A stretch of 39,324 nt of DNA, from the NCBI GenBank assembly GCA_052144935.1, contig JBKQPR010000137.1, positions 1 through 39,324 of the forward strand, given 5' to 3'. A program made the position numbers and the translations under genes. This DNA is from JOPF133 sp052144935 (lineage in GTDB: Bacteria; Acidobacteriota; Terriglobia; Bryobacterales; Bryobacteraceae). The notes under the pieces were generated by a model. It saw only the letters and a program-made list of their open reading frames with translations. It was not told where the DNA came from and did no database searches. The stretch's first letter is position 1, and each line of letters opens with the position of its first letter. Shown here piece after piece: positions 8,422 through 16,619 of this stretch.

Positions 8422-8721
8422 CCCTTAAAGAGACCACCGCGGCAGCGGAGGACCAGCGGAGGAGAGAGCGGCGACGGGTGGCATGGCCTTTGGCTTTGGG
8501 GTCCGAGGTTCTGAGCACCCCGGCGCCATTTCCTCCGCTGGTGGACATCCGGTAAAGCCGGCCTAGCAGGACAGCGAACTGACCGTCCCAGGATGTCCGC
8601 CCTGTTGGGTCGAGTTCTCAGCGCCCGCTGCGGTGGCTGACATGCCGAGCAAGCGGTGTGCTGACGTCCTCTAACGTATCCAACGCTGGTCCTCCGGCTG
8701 CTCCAGCGGTCTCTTTCAGGG
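8422..8721. mobile_element. MITE-like element with long imperfect terminal inverted repeats
   Basis: The sequence at 8422-8454 (CCCTTAAAGAGACC...GCGGAGGACC) recurs inverted at 8688-8721 (GGTCCTCCGG...GGTCTCTTTCAGGG), matching at about 28 of 34 positions. The 300-bp interval has no credible gene, which suggests a non-autonomous miniature element or the collapsed ends of an IS. No clear target-site duplication is visible. It sits between the Rhs remnant and the secreted protein gene at 8785. Confidence 0.5.
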
Positions 8722-8784
8722 GCTCCGTGACGGCCTTCCGGAGGGAGGCTGGGAATGGCCCGGTACTTGCTCCATATTTAGTCA

Positions 8785-9627
8785 ATGCTGCGAATCTTGT
8801 TGATTTCCGGCCTGCTTGGCTCCGCTGCCGGTACGGCGCGGTCCGCCGACGCCATCAGCGAGGCGCGGCCCGCAACCCTCGAAGGGGGTTACCGCCAGAT
8901 GTACAATCTGCAATTCGGGCAGGCCCACGTGACGTTTCAGGGCTGGGAGGGGATCCATCCGGCCGATCCGCTGGCCGCGGCTTCGGACGCCGCGCAGTAC
9001 CTGTTCGCGGAATTCGACCGCATGCACATTTTGCAGTCGGAGTTCTTCACTCACGACCAACACTTCGTCACCGACCACAAGCTGACGCCCGATCCGGCCC
9101 TGAAGAAACGCTTCCAGGAAGCCCTGGCCGTCAGCCGCGGGCTGGCCAATCGCGAGCCTGGAGAATCGGCCGAGTTCGCCACGGTGCTGTGCGACGGGCT
9201 GGAATCCGACTATATGGCGCTGATCGAGAAGCGCTACGCGGCCGCCTTTGCGCGAATGAAGCTTTCCCGCACGCGCGCCGAGAAACTGCTGGCGGCCAAT
9301 CCCACCTACTATGATGCCTGGGTGCCGGTGGGGCTGGAGAACTATATGCTGAGCGTGAAGCCGGCGCCGGTGCGCTTGCTGTTGCGGCTGGGAGGCGGCG
9401 AGACCAACAAGGCGCTGGGCCTGGAAAAGCTGCGGCTGGCGGCCGAGAAGGGGCACTACCTGGCGCCCTTCGCGCGGCTGCTGCTGGCGGTGGCAGCGTT
9501 GCGCGATCACCACGACGACCAGGCCCGAAGCCTGCTGGACGGCCTATGCCGCGATTTTCCCCAGAATCCGCTGTATACGCTGGAGCGTGCCCGGCTGGAT
9601 CGACTGACCGCTTCGATTGGGCGTTGA
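8785..9627 (+). CDS. secreted TPR-like protein of unknown function
   Basis: A 280-residue protein with an N-terminal signal peptide (LRILLISGLLGSAAGTARSA). The mature part is helical, with TPR-like pairs such as FARMKLSRTRAEKLLAANPTYYDAW and LLLAVAALRDHHDDQARSLL followed by FPQNPLYTLERARL. This suggests protein-protein interaction in the periplasm. No enzymatic motif was seen. Similar proteins are common in Acidobacteriota genomes as hypotheticals (recollection). The start at 8785 is the ATG beginning the signal peptide. It is not clearly in an operon. Confidence 0.8.
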   Translation: MLRILLISGLLGSAAGTARSADAISEARPATLEGGYRQMYNLQFGQAHVTFQGWEGIHPADPLAAASDAAQYLFAEFDRMHILQSEFFTHDQHFVTDHKLTPDPALKKRFQEALAVSRGLANREPGESAEFATVLCDGLESDYMALIEKRYAAAFARMKLSRTRAEKLLAANPTYYDAWVPVGLENYMLSVKPAPVRLLLRLGGGETNKALGLEKLRLAAEKGHYLAPFARLLLAVAALRDHHDDQARSLLDGLCRDFPQNPLYTLERARLDRLTASIGR

Positions 9628-10090
9628 TCCGTCGGAATGGGGCAGTGCTCAACACCGCATATGAGGGAGTCAGGGGCCGCCGGATCCCCCACCGCGCACG
9701 CCGACACCGCGCGGTTCTTCGGCAGCGCAGGTCCGGACCGAGCCTGGCGGCATCTCCGCGCGTAGGGCTTCAATAGTGAAGGAACGGGCGGTAACCCGCC
9801 GTGTCATTCGCACCGCAGGGCGACCAGGGATCGACCGCGGTGGCTCGCACGCGCGGGGATGTAGCCACGCCACGAGCGCGATTTCTCCCAGGAGCAACCG
9901 CGCCGGGGCTGGCGGCGGGCCTGCTTCGCACCGCAGAGCGGCCACGCCTGCTGGCCCACGATCTGCAGTTGCGGTACCGAGGGGCTGGTGCGGGGCAGCA
10001 AGCTCGTTTTTCTGGGTGAGCCAAGCCCCAGGAATTCGGCGTTCCACTGGTATAGAATTAGTCAGACCATATGCCCTTAGCAGCCGGCGG
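9628..10090. other. intergenic stretch without a recognisable gene
   Basis: About 460 bp with open frames on both strands but no family resemblance and no good start context. The base composition is G+C-rich like its neighbours. It lies between an intact gene and a kinase fragment, so it is probably eroded DNA. Confidence 0.5.
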
Positions 10091-10210
10091 GAAGCTGGGC
10101 CGTACGAAATCCTCGCGCTGATCGGCGCGGGCGGCATGGGAGAATTGTTTTGCGCTCGGAACCCGCGCAGGGGCCCCGAAGTCTTGTTGATGAAGACCCG
10201 GGAGACGTGA
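10091..10210 (+). pseudogene. N-terminal fragment of a Ser/Thr protein kinase
   Basis: The frame reads EAGPYEILALIGAGGMGELF followed by CARNPRRGPEVLLMK and ends at a stop at 10210. This matches the start of acidobacterial Hanks-type kinases (LGPYEILAPIGAGGMGEVYRARDxRLGRxVAIK), including the glycine-rich P-loop GAGGMGE and the lysine position of the VAIK motif. Everything after the first 40 residues is missing. It is a truncated remnant just upstream of the dienelactone hydrolase gene, whose ribosome-binding site follows within 20 bp. Confidence 0.72.
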
Positions 10211-10233
10211 TATTTCTGGAAAGGAGTCAGCCA

Positions 10234-11145
10234 ATGGAGCCAACGAGACCCAAACTGCCGAGCGAGGCCATAGAACTCTATAATCTCTTTATTCACGGCG
10301 AAATCAGCCGTCGCGCCTTTATGGACGGCGTGCAGCGATTGGCGATAGGCGGTCTGGCGGCGACCACGATTATCGAGGCGTTGATGCCGAACTACGCTCT
10401 GGGGCAGCAAGTGTCCAAGACCGATGACCGGATCAAGGCCGCCTACGAGACCGTCCCGTCACCGCAAGGGAACGGGAGCATCAAAGGATATCTCGTCCGT
10501 CCTGTCAGTGCCGACACACGAGCTGCGACGGCAGCGAAATTGCCCGGTATTCTCGTGGTCCACGAAAATCGAGGTCTGAATCCGCATATCGAGGACATCG
10601 CGCGGCGGCTCGCCCTCGCGAACTTCATGGCGTTTGCGCCGGATGGACTCACCTCTCTGGGCGGCTTTCCAGGTGACGACTACAGAGGCGGCCAGATGTT
10701 CGGCAAAGTCGATGGCAAAAAGATGGCCGAAGACTTCGTGGCCTCCGCCATGTGGCTGAAATCGCGCGCCGACTGCACGGGCAAGATCGGCGCCACCGGT
10801 TTCTGTTACGGGGGCGGCATCTCCAATACCCTGGCGGTCCGGCTGGGAGCCGATTTGGGGGCTGCGGTGCCGTTCTACGGCGCCGTTCCCGCCAAGGAGG
10901 ACATTCCGAAGATCAAGGCGGCGATTCTGGTCCATCACGGGGAACTCGACACGCGGCTGGCCGCGACATGGCCGGCGTACGACATGGCCTTGAAGGAAGC
11001 CAACGTTCCGCACGAAGGCTATATCTACCCTGGCGCTGTTCACGGCTTCAATTGCGATGCGACGCCTGAACGCTACAACAAAGCCGCGGCCGACCTGGCC
11101 TGGCAGCGCACGATCGACTGGTTCAACAAATACGTGCGTGGCTGA
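10234..11145 (+). CDS. Tat-exported dienelactone hydrolase family protein
   Basis: A 303-residue alpha/beta hydrolase. Residues 25-58 hold a twin-arginine-type leader (SRRAFM, then a hydrophobic stretch ending YALGQQ), so the enzyme is probably exported folded. The dienelactone-hydrolase triad is visible: C191 in GFCYGGG, D239 in HHGELDTR and H270 in GAVHGF, with E111 in VVHENRGL as the usual partner of the cysteine. The family opens cyclic lactones such as carboxymethylenebutenolide, though exported members act on various esters. The start at 10234 has an ideal AAGGAG box at 10221-10226; an upstream TTG at 10150 would lie inside the kinase remnant. Confidence 0.92.
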   Translation: MEPTRPKLPSEAIELYNLFIHGEISRRAFMDGVQRLAIGGLAATTIIEALMPNYALGQQVSKTDDRIKAAYETVPSPQGNGSIKGYLVRPVSADTRAATAAKLPGILVVHENRGLNPHIEDIARRLALANFMAFAPDGLTSLGGFPGDDYRGGQMFGKVDGKKMAEDFVASAMWLKSRADCTGKIGATGFCYGGGISNTLAVRLGADLGAAVPFYGAVPAKEDIPKIKAAILVHHGELDTRLAATWPAYDMALKEANVPHEGYIYPGAVHGFNCDATPERYNKAAADLAWQRTIDWFNKYVRG

Positions 11146-11185
11146 TTTCGTCCGTACTTCGCAAGAGTAGCAAGCCCCAACCCGG

Positions 11186-11407
11186 TCACGGGCATGGCTC
11201 TGTCCGGATGCCCCGTAATCCAGGCTCGGCCAGGAGGGCCTGCAGCTCGATCCGCAGGCTTGTCTCGTCCCATCCTGCGTTCAAGGCCGGTTGATTGTCG
11301 CCGATCACCAACGCCCGCCATCGCTGGCCCGCATTGCACGATGCCGTGCCAAGCGGCGCGTCAAAAAATGGATTCACCGGAACAGGTCGCGAAAGACCAT
11401 GAAGCAT
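11186..11407 (-). pseudogene. fragment of a ParB-domain DNA methylase-type protein
   Basis: The minus-strand frame contains QRWRALVIGDNQPALNAGWD followed by ETSLRIELQALLAE. This matches the segment AQxRALVIADNxLALNAGWDEExLRLELxxL, which links the ParB/Srx nuclease-like fold to the methylase in phage and mobile-element ParB-methyltransferases. Neither the N-terminal ParB box nor any methylase motif remains in the frame. It is a remnant, probably of a prophage or integrative element. Confidence 0.6.
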
Positions 11408-11441
11408 TCCTGCGGCGCCGGGCGCTTGAAAGACGGCGGCG

Positions 11442-13409
11442 TCAACGGCCTTGCTCCATCAGCCGGATCACGCCCAGCAGCGCGCCCCAATGGTAGTAGG
11501 CATCGCTGCTGCGCACGTCGTTGCCCTCACCGGTGATGGAGTTGTAGTTTTCGTAAATGGCGCGGTCGCTTTGCCACGACTTCATCAGCAGTTTGTACGA
11601 GCGCTCAGCCAGATCCGCGCGCGCCGGCGCCAGATCGTAGTTGCGCAGACCCAGATAGACCAGGAAGTTCATCGGGCCCCAGATGCGCCCACGCCAATAG
11701 TTCTGGTCCTGAAAACCAGGCACGTTGCGCGCGATCGAAGGGATCACCCACTCGCCGTAAAACTCCCGTGGATTGAAGTAATGCTCGCGCACCATGCGCG
11801 CGGCCTGCTCTGGCGTAGCCACCTTCGCGAGCAGCGGATAGAAATTGGTCGGCGAGAGTCGCGGCGAATTCTCGCCGGTATCGGTACGCCGGTTGAGGTA
11901 CATACCGGTTTTCTCATCCCACAGCGTGGCAAGCGAGCCTCGGTAACGGCTGCCCCGCGTCTGGAGTTCGCGGGCATCCTCGGGCTTGCCGAGGATCCTG
12001 GCGATCTCGGCCAGCGCCTGGCAATCGGCCACGTAGAGCGCGTTCAACCCAACGTCAGCCAACTCCAGCCGGTTGGTGTGCGGATTGAAGGGCACGCCGT
12101 CGTACATCGGCGAGTTGTCGAGGCCCGACTCGTACAGGGCCGCCTGGAAGTTGTGATAGATTCCGTCGACAAGCTGCGGCACGTCGTCCGATCCCCAGGC
12201 CAGCAGCCCGTTGGCGTCGCGCGCGGCCGGCCACCAGCGATTCCAGCGCAACAGTTCGTCGTAGACCTCGGCCAGGAACCAGCGCTCCATGTGCCGCTTG
12301 TAAAGCTCCAGCACGATCAGGCTTCCCACGGGCGGCTGCGACCGGTCGTCGCTCTGAATGTTGTAAGCCGAAGCGCAATTCGGAACGAAACCGCGGCGCG
12401 TGACACCCTTGGTTACCTCCACCGCATTCGCAAAGGCCAAGTCCCGGTTGTACAGGCCATACATGAAGGCGGCGAAGTAGGTGTCCCAGTCGAACAGCAC
12501 GTAGCCGCCCCAGCCCGCGCTCCACAGCCGGCTCACGGGAGCGATGGCGCGGTCATTCTCGGGATCGTACGTCAGGTTCCAGCCGAGAATCGTCTGCATC
12601 GCGGTGAAGACCTCCTTCGCCGCACCATAGTCGGCCAACCGCTTCGAGTGGGCGTCGCGGTGCGCTTCGACGACCGCCGCCACCTGGTCGAGCGTCTTCC
12701 GCGACCCCGTGTAGACGGCGAAGCGCCCTTCAAGCGCCATCGAGAGGTAGGGCGTGCCCACCGCGACAAAGGGATCGTCCACCTCCGCCGCGGTTGTACG
12801 CACCTCAAACACCCGCCCGCCCTCGCGGGCCGACTGCGCTTTCAGCACCGCGCCCTCACGGCGCACCCCGCCCGGCCGGTTCCAGTAGTAGCCCGCCTCG
12901 ACGATCAAATGTTCCGGGCGGAGCGCCGCCCGCTTCTCGACCGTCACGAGAATATACTCCTCGTCGTTTTCCGCGGCGCTTTGCACCAGGACAACGTTGT
13001 TCGCCTCGGGTCCGGAACCGCTGGTATTCAGCTCCAGCCTCAACTCGGTGTAGAAACCGTCGTCCGAGTGCGGACCCAGCCGGATCTTCTCCGGCCGGCG
13101 CGCCATCGGGTTGGCCTGGAAGAATGTGTTCTGGTACATGTGGCCGATACCCGCGCTCTTCAGGCCCAACGTCAGCGCGAAACCGTCGGGCAGGTGAATG
13201 TGCGAGAGCACACTGTTCGTGCTCCAGGTATTCCAGCCGCGGCACAGCCGCTGCTGCAGCGCTTGGTACTCTGGCGTGCGGAGCGTGCGGGAACTGTGCT
13301 GCGCATGAACCGGGAGGGCAGTGCCGGCCCAGACCGCGATCGCGGTCAGACCAGCAGTGGCGGCCCGCAGCGTGGTCGCCGTGAGACGAGATGCAGATGG
13401 CTTGTTCAT
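11442..13409 (-). CDS. secreted GH63/trehalase-like (alpha/alpha)6 glycoside hydrolase
   Basis: A 655-residue protein with a signal peptide (TLRAATAGLTAIAVWAGTALPVHAQ). The N-terminal third looks like a beta-sandwich. The C-terminal part from about residue 270 is a helical barrel with AGWGGYVLFDWDTYFAAFMY, ALYESGLDNSPMYDG and GEGNDVRSSDAYYHWGALL. These match the MGH1-like/GH63 group, with FDWDTYF and ESGLDNSP as the catalytic-region signatures. Such enzymes are inverting alpha-glycosidases acting on mannosylglycerate, glucosylglycerate or short alpha-glucosides; the exact substrate is not readable. It is monocistronic, with a TATAAT box about 55 bp upstream. The start at 13409 begins the signal peptide. 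Confidence 0.88.
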   Translation of the reverse strand: MNKPSASRLTATTLRAATAGLTAIAVWAGTALPVHAQHSSRTLRTPEYQALQQRLCRGWNTWSTNSVLSHIHLPDGFALTLGLKSAGIGHMYQNTFFQANPMARRPEKIRLGPHSDDGFYTELRLELNTSGSGPEANNVVLVQSAAENDEEYILVTVEKRAALRPEHLIVEAGYYWNRPGGVRREGAVLKAQSAREGGRVFEVRTTAAEVDDPFVAVGTPYLSMALEGRFAVYTGSRKTLDQVAAVVEAHRDAHSKRLADYGAAKEVFTAMQTILGWNLTYDPENDRAIAPVSRLWSAGWGGYVLFDWDTYFAAFMYGLYNRDLAFANAVEVTKGVTRRGFVPNCASAYNIQSDDRSQPPVGSLIVLELYKRHMERWFLAEVYDELLRWNRWWPAARDANGLLAWGSDDVPQLVDGIYHNFQAALYESGLDNSPMYDGVPFNPHTNRLELADVGLNALYVADCQALAEIARILGKPEDARELQTRGSRYRGSLATLWDEKTGMYLNRRTDTGENSPRLSPTNFYPLLAKVATPEQAARMVREHYFNPREFYGEWVIPSIARNVPGFQDQNYWRGRIWGPMNFLVYLGLRNYDLAPARADLAERSYKLLMKSWQSDRAIYENYNSITGEGNDVRSSDAYYHWGALLGVIRLMEQGR

Positions 13410-13442
13410 CGCAAGGAATGTCTTCCGCTGGAATCTTCATTT

Positions 13443-13467
13443 GGACTCCAGAGTCCCGTTTATTATA
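13443..13467 (-). promoter_or_regulatory. promoter -10 box and small palindrome for the glycosidase gene
   Basis: A perfect TATAAT lies at 13462-13467 on the minus strand. No convincing -35 was found 16-18 bp upstream. Immediately downstream at 13443-13456 is the palindrome GGACTC-CA-GAGTCC, placed where a repressor could block transcription. The 5' leader to the ATG at 13409 is about 45 bases. Confidence 0.45.
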
Positions 13468-13740
13468 CTTCGGTGTACGCCGCGTGGACCGAAGCTCTCG
13501 GCCGCGGTCGCATCGCACGGCCGCCCCCCGCCGCGCAACGGGCGGACGCCGGGTTGAACCGGCAGGATGAGGGGCGGCCTGGCGGCCGGGCACTGGCGCC
13601 GGACGGCGATCCGAGAAGTCCGGCGCCGCCGCCGCCGTCATGCGCGCCGCCTGGCGCACGTCGCGAAATCGGCCCGCCACCAGCCGCGGGAGACCGGGGA
13701 GCCGTCCACCAGATCGTGGGCCAGCAGGTGTGACACCACG
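13468..13740. other. intergenic, no gene recognised
   Basis: G+C-rich sequence between the glycosidase promoter and the next gene's 3' end. A minus-strand frame reading HLLAHDLVDGSPVSRGWWRA looks weakly protein-like but is short and unassigned. Nothing else can be supported. Confidence 0.4.
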
Positions 13741-14130
13741 TCAGAGATGGTAATTCGTCCCGGCCTTGCGGTTGTACCGAGTGATCTCCCGCTCGATCAC
13801 ACCGGCTTTCATCCAGGGCAAGCCGCCTGAGTCATCCCTGTCGATTCTCTCAAAGAAGATGCGCCCTTTTGCCAAGGCATACTTCCACGGCCATTGGAAA
13901 GCCCACTTGGTTCCCGAGTCGAACAAGGGATAGCGCTGCTTCTCCCCATCGACACAGAGTTGACAGGCGTACTTGTCCTCCATATCCAAGACAAATGCGT
14001 CGCCGCTGGCGTACGCGAGAAACACCAGAGGACCCATAATGACGATCGTATTCCGACTCGCCACCGCTTGGGCGACGATGTAGTCGCACTCTTTGGGCAG
14101 GTCGAGACTGGTTTCCCGAGTCGTTTGCAT
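13741..14130 (-). CDS. hypothetical protein
   Basis: A 129-residue protein of unknown family. It has alternating hydrophobic strands (NTIVIMGPLVFLAYASGDAFVLDME) and a tryptophan-rich segment (GTKWAFQWPWKYALAKGRIFFERID) ending in a basic tail. No signal peptide or catalytic motif is seen. Codon use is natural and it is less G+C-rich than its neighbours, which may mean recent acquisition. The start at 14130 is an ATG. The antisense frames have no family resemblance. Confidence 0.55.
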   Translation of the reverse strand: MQTTRETSLDLPKECDYIVAQAVASRNTIVIMGPLVFLAYASGDAFVLDMEDKYACQLCVDGEKQRYPLFDSGTKWAFQWPWKYALAKGRIFFERIDRDDSGGLPWMKAGVIEREITRYNRKAGTNYHL

Positions 14131-14262
14131 TCAATCACAGGATAATCCACGAGGCGGGGTTCCTGTCGGTCCGGATTTCCGCCGGGGAGCTGCACGCCTC
14201 GGGCGGCGCCGCCGCGCGGATGCTTCCTGCGGTGGCCTGCTGGCCGCACAGCCAGCCGCCGT

Positions 14263-14478
14263 TTAATCGAACGGCTTCAGCAGATAGCGTTTGACCTGCT
14301 CCAAACGCGTGCAGTCCGGGCAGTCCGGATGACAAGTTGAGCCGGCGTGAGCCATGAGATACTCCATCTGCTCCCACATAACAGCGGCGGCAGGTGCGGG
14401 CGCCAGGTAACGGCTCTCGCGCGCTACCTCAACCGCAACCTGAGTATGTTGGCCGGGCGATAAAGAGATGCTCTGCAT
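14263..14478 (-). CDS. small cysteine-containing protein
   Basis: A 71-residue protein starting with ATG at 14478, with a GGGAG ribosome-binding site. It carries CHPDCPDCTRL near residues 49-59, a closely spaced cysteine/histidine cluster that could bind zinc or an iron-sulfur centre, followed by a basic helix EQVKRYLLKPFD. The function is unknown. The upstream 550 bp lack genes, so it is expressed from its own promoter or with the downstream hypothetical gene at 13741-14130. Confidence 0.55.
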   Translation of the reverse strand: MQSISLSPGQHTQVAVEVARESRYLAPAPAAAVMWEQMEYLMAHAGSTCHPDCPDCTRLEQVKRYLLKPFD

Positions 14479-15035
14479 AACAACGCTCCCATCCAGAGTT
14501 AGTGTTACCCACGCGCCCGTGGATCAACAGTCATGCCCGTACCCCGCAGGTACCGAATACCGACCACGTTTACCAGCGGGATGATCGCCAAAGTTAACAA
14601 CGCCGGCAACGCTGGCGTTTCCCGCCCCTGCGAGCGGCGGTGAATCCGGAAGCGGCGGAACGCATCCACGAAATGTTCCGGCCGCAACCAGACTGCCCGC
14701 CGGCACCAAGAGCGCGCCCCAAAGGCGGCGCCGCCGCTTCAAGGTGCACAGCTTCCGTGACATCCTTAGCTGCAGGAGCTGCAGCAAAACACACGAAGAA
14801 TCCAGACTGCTCGCCAAGTGGAGTCGATTCCCGCTCCACTTCGGTTGCCGGTGCTCTCTCCTGATCGACGCCCGATGAAAGGTGTGCGCGCGGGGCAGTA
14901 ACCAACCCTCTGCCCCGCCCGGCGTAATAGGCTTGGGAGGACGGGACCGATGGAACGCGCTGACTGGCCCCACCCACTGATCACTCCTGGTAAGTCCCCG
15001 TCCCGCCGGATGTGGCGCCGGCAAGCGCCCCACCA
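14479..15035. other. 556-bp stretch without a recognised gene
   Basis: Open frames exist on both strands because of the high G+C content, but none resembles a protein family, and the longest minus-strand frames overlap one another incoherently. It lies between the cysteine protein and the ParE toxin gene, and probably contains eroded coding DNA. Confidence 0.45.
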
Positions 15036-15338
15036 TCATTCAACCCGGTCCCGCCAATAGCCCGGGCGGCGGCGTCCGTGGGCGACCGCAATAATTTCCA
15101 AACCGCCGGTGGTTTCCCGAAAGACGACGAAGTAGGGAAATCTCTGGAGCACCATCCTCCGCGTGCCAAACGCGTACTCGGGAAACTGACCGGGGTGACC
15201 TCCAATTCGGTCGATGGCGCGGTCAAGCTCATCCAGGAACATTTCCGCGGCGCGCGGACTACGCTGCCGATACCACTCAGTTACAGCCTCGGCCTCTTCC
15301 AGGGCGGCGGGGTGGATTCGAACCGGCGTCCGGCTCAC
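15036..15338 (-). CDS. parE: RelE/ParE-family toxin
   Basis: A 100-residue toxin. VRIHPAALEEAEAVTEWYRQ at the N-terminus and FGTRRMVLQRFPYFVVFRET...IIAVAHGRRRPGYW at the C-terminus are the typical ParE/RelE pattern: helix pair, then a sheet ending in the HxRRxPxYW signature. ParE toxins inhibit gyrase and RelE cleaves mRNA; the RRPGYW ending favours the ParE type. It starts with GTG and overlaps the antitoxin stop by 4 bp (GTGA), so translation is coupled. The antitoxin comes first, as usual. Confidence 0.88.
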   Translation of the reverse strand: MSRTPVRIHPAALEEAEAVTEWYRQRSPRAAEMFLDELDRAIDRIGGHPGQFPEYAFGTRRMVLQRFPYFVVFRETTGGLEIIAVAHGRRRPGYWRDRVE

Positions 15339-15568
15339 GGCTCCCGTCGAGACCGGAGACGGCGGCGCGCATCCTCCCAGGGGATGGGAGCAACGGCTCC
15401 GCTGTCAATCTGCTCAAGACGCCGCTGGATCTCCTCCCGCCAGGCTTCTTCCGCGCCAGCGTCGACCGCTTGATCCAGACTGCTAATCAAGGAGTCGATC
15501 AGCGCAGCACGCACCTCAGGCGGTAGAGCCAGCGCATCTCGTAGCACCTCCGCCGCATCCCGTTCCAT
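15335..15568 (-). CDS. addiction-module antitoxin (TIGR02574-like)
   Basis: A 77-residue acidic helical protein. The pattern VLRDALALPPEVRAALIDSLISSLD followed by EEAWREEIQRRLEQIDSGAVAPIPWEDARRRL matches the short addiction-module antitoxins that pair with ParE/RelE toxins: a central 'W..EI..R..ei.sG....ipweev...l' motif. The C-terminal helix should occupy the toxin groove. ATG start at 15568; a TAGAAT box lies about 10 bp upstream on the same strand. The toxin gene overlaps by 4 bp. Confidence 0.87.
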   Translation of the reverse strand: MERDAAEVLRDALALPPEVRAALIDSLISSLDQAVDAGAEEAWREEIQRRLEQIDSGAVAPIPWEDARRRLRSRREP

Positions 15569-15641
15569 GAGTCCATTCTATCGCCAGCCGTTCAGTGGGG
15601 CAGAGGCGCCGCCTCCAAGCCGCGCACGCTTTCGAGTGCCC

Positions 15642-16619
15642 TCACATCCCCAGCAGCCGCGCCGCATTGCCGCCCGCAATCGCGGCTCTCGATTCCTCCG
15701 AGACATTCAGCTCGCTCAGCGTTTCGCGCATCTTGGGGATGCTGCCGATCTGGTGCGGGTAGTCGCTGCCTGCCAGAAGATGGTCCGTGCCCGCAAAATC
15801 GATGGCCAGTTGGACGGCCCGGATGTCAAAGTTCACGGTGTCGTAATAAAAGCGCCTCAAGTAGCCGCTGGGCGGGCGCGGGATGTTGGCGCGGCATTCG
15901 CTGAAGGCTTCGAAGCCGCGGTCCAGGCGCTCCGCCAGGTACGGAATGGCGCCGCCCAGGTGGCAGAGCGCCCATTGGATTCTCGGGAACCGCTCGGGCA
16001 CTCCGCGGAACACCAGCTTGGCGGCGGCCAGGGTCGTATCCATCAGGAAGCCGACCAGCGGCATCAGCCAGAAATCGGTCATCGCTTCGACGCCCAGGGG
16101 ATGCGTCGGATGGATGTACAGCACCGCGCCGAGCTCGTCGGCGGCTTCGTAGAGCGGCCAGAAACGCTGGTCGTCCAGGCCGGTGCCGTTCACATTGCTG
16201 AAGAGCATGGCGCCGCGGAAACCCAGGTCCCGGCAGGCGCGCCGCAGCTCGCGGACGGAGGCGGCCGGGTCGTTGAGCGGGAGGGTGGCCAGCGCGGTGA
16301 AGCGGCCGCGTTTGGTCCGCGCGATCTCGGCGAAGGCGTCGTTCACCAGCGCGGCGAAGCGCACAGCCGTGGCGGGCGCTTCCACATGCGTGCCCGGGGT
16401 GGTCAGCGTGAGCACCTGTGTGGCGATGCCCTGCTCGATGAGCACCTGCTCGCGGTAATCGATGTCGCGGTGGCCGGGCACGGCGATGTTGTAATCGCCC
16501 GGATAGAAGATGCGCGGGTTGCCGTCGCCGTCGATGGTGACCTCGACGGCGCTGGATCCCGAGCGCAGGGCGTCGAGGTAAGCCGGAGGATAAAAGTGGT
16601 TGTGGAAATCGATGATCAT
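15642..16619 (-). CDS. amidohydrolase family protein (ACMSD-like, amidohydrolase 2)
   Basis: A 325-residue TIM-barrel metal hydrolase or decarboxylase. The first-strand metal site MIIDFHNHFYP (HxH), the YIHPTHPLG strand, CHLGGAIPY and AGSDYPHQIG are the family's metal and catalytic stations in the expected order. Relatives include aminocarboxymuconate-semialdehyde decarboxylase and other aromatic-acid decarboxylases; the substrate is unknown. The ATG start overlaps the stop of the upstream permease gene by 4 bp (ATGA), so uptake and catabolism of one compound is a fair inference. Confidence 0.88.
   Translation of the reverse strand: MIIDFHNHFYPPAYLDALRSGSSAVEVTIDGDGNPRIFYPGDYNIAVPGHRDIDYREQVLIEQGIATQVLTLTTPGTHVEAPATAVRFAALVNDAFAEIARTKRGRFTALATLPLNDPAASVRELRRACRDLGFRGAMLFSNVNGTGLDDQRFWPLYEAADELGAVLYIHPTHPLGVEAMTDFWLMPLVGFLMDTTLAAAKLVFRGVPERFPRIQWALCHLGGAIPYLAERLDRGFEAFSECRANIPRPPSGYLRRFYYDTVNFDIRAVQLAIDFAGTDHLLAGSDYPHQIGSIPKMRETLSELNVSEESRAAIAGGNAARLLGM

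Noticed and set aside
9776..10090. Open plus-strand frame leading into the kinase fragment
   Set aside because: The part before EAGPYEIL has no similarity or composition of a kinase N-terminus.
11451..13733. 760-residue plus-strand reading frame
   Set aside because: Exactly antisense to the glycosidase gene; high G+C leaves the opposite frame open. No family features.
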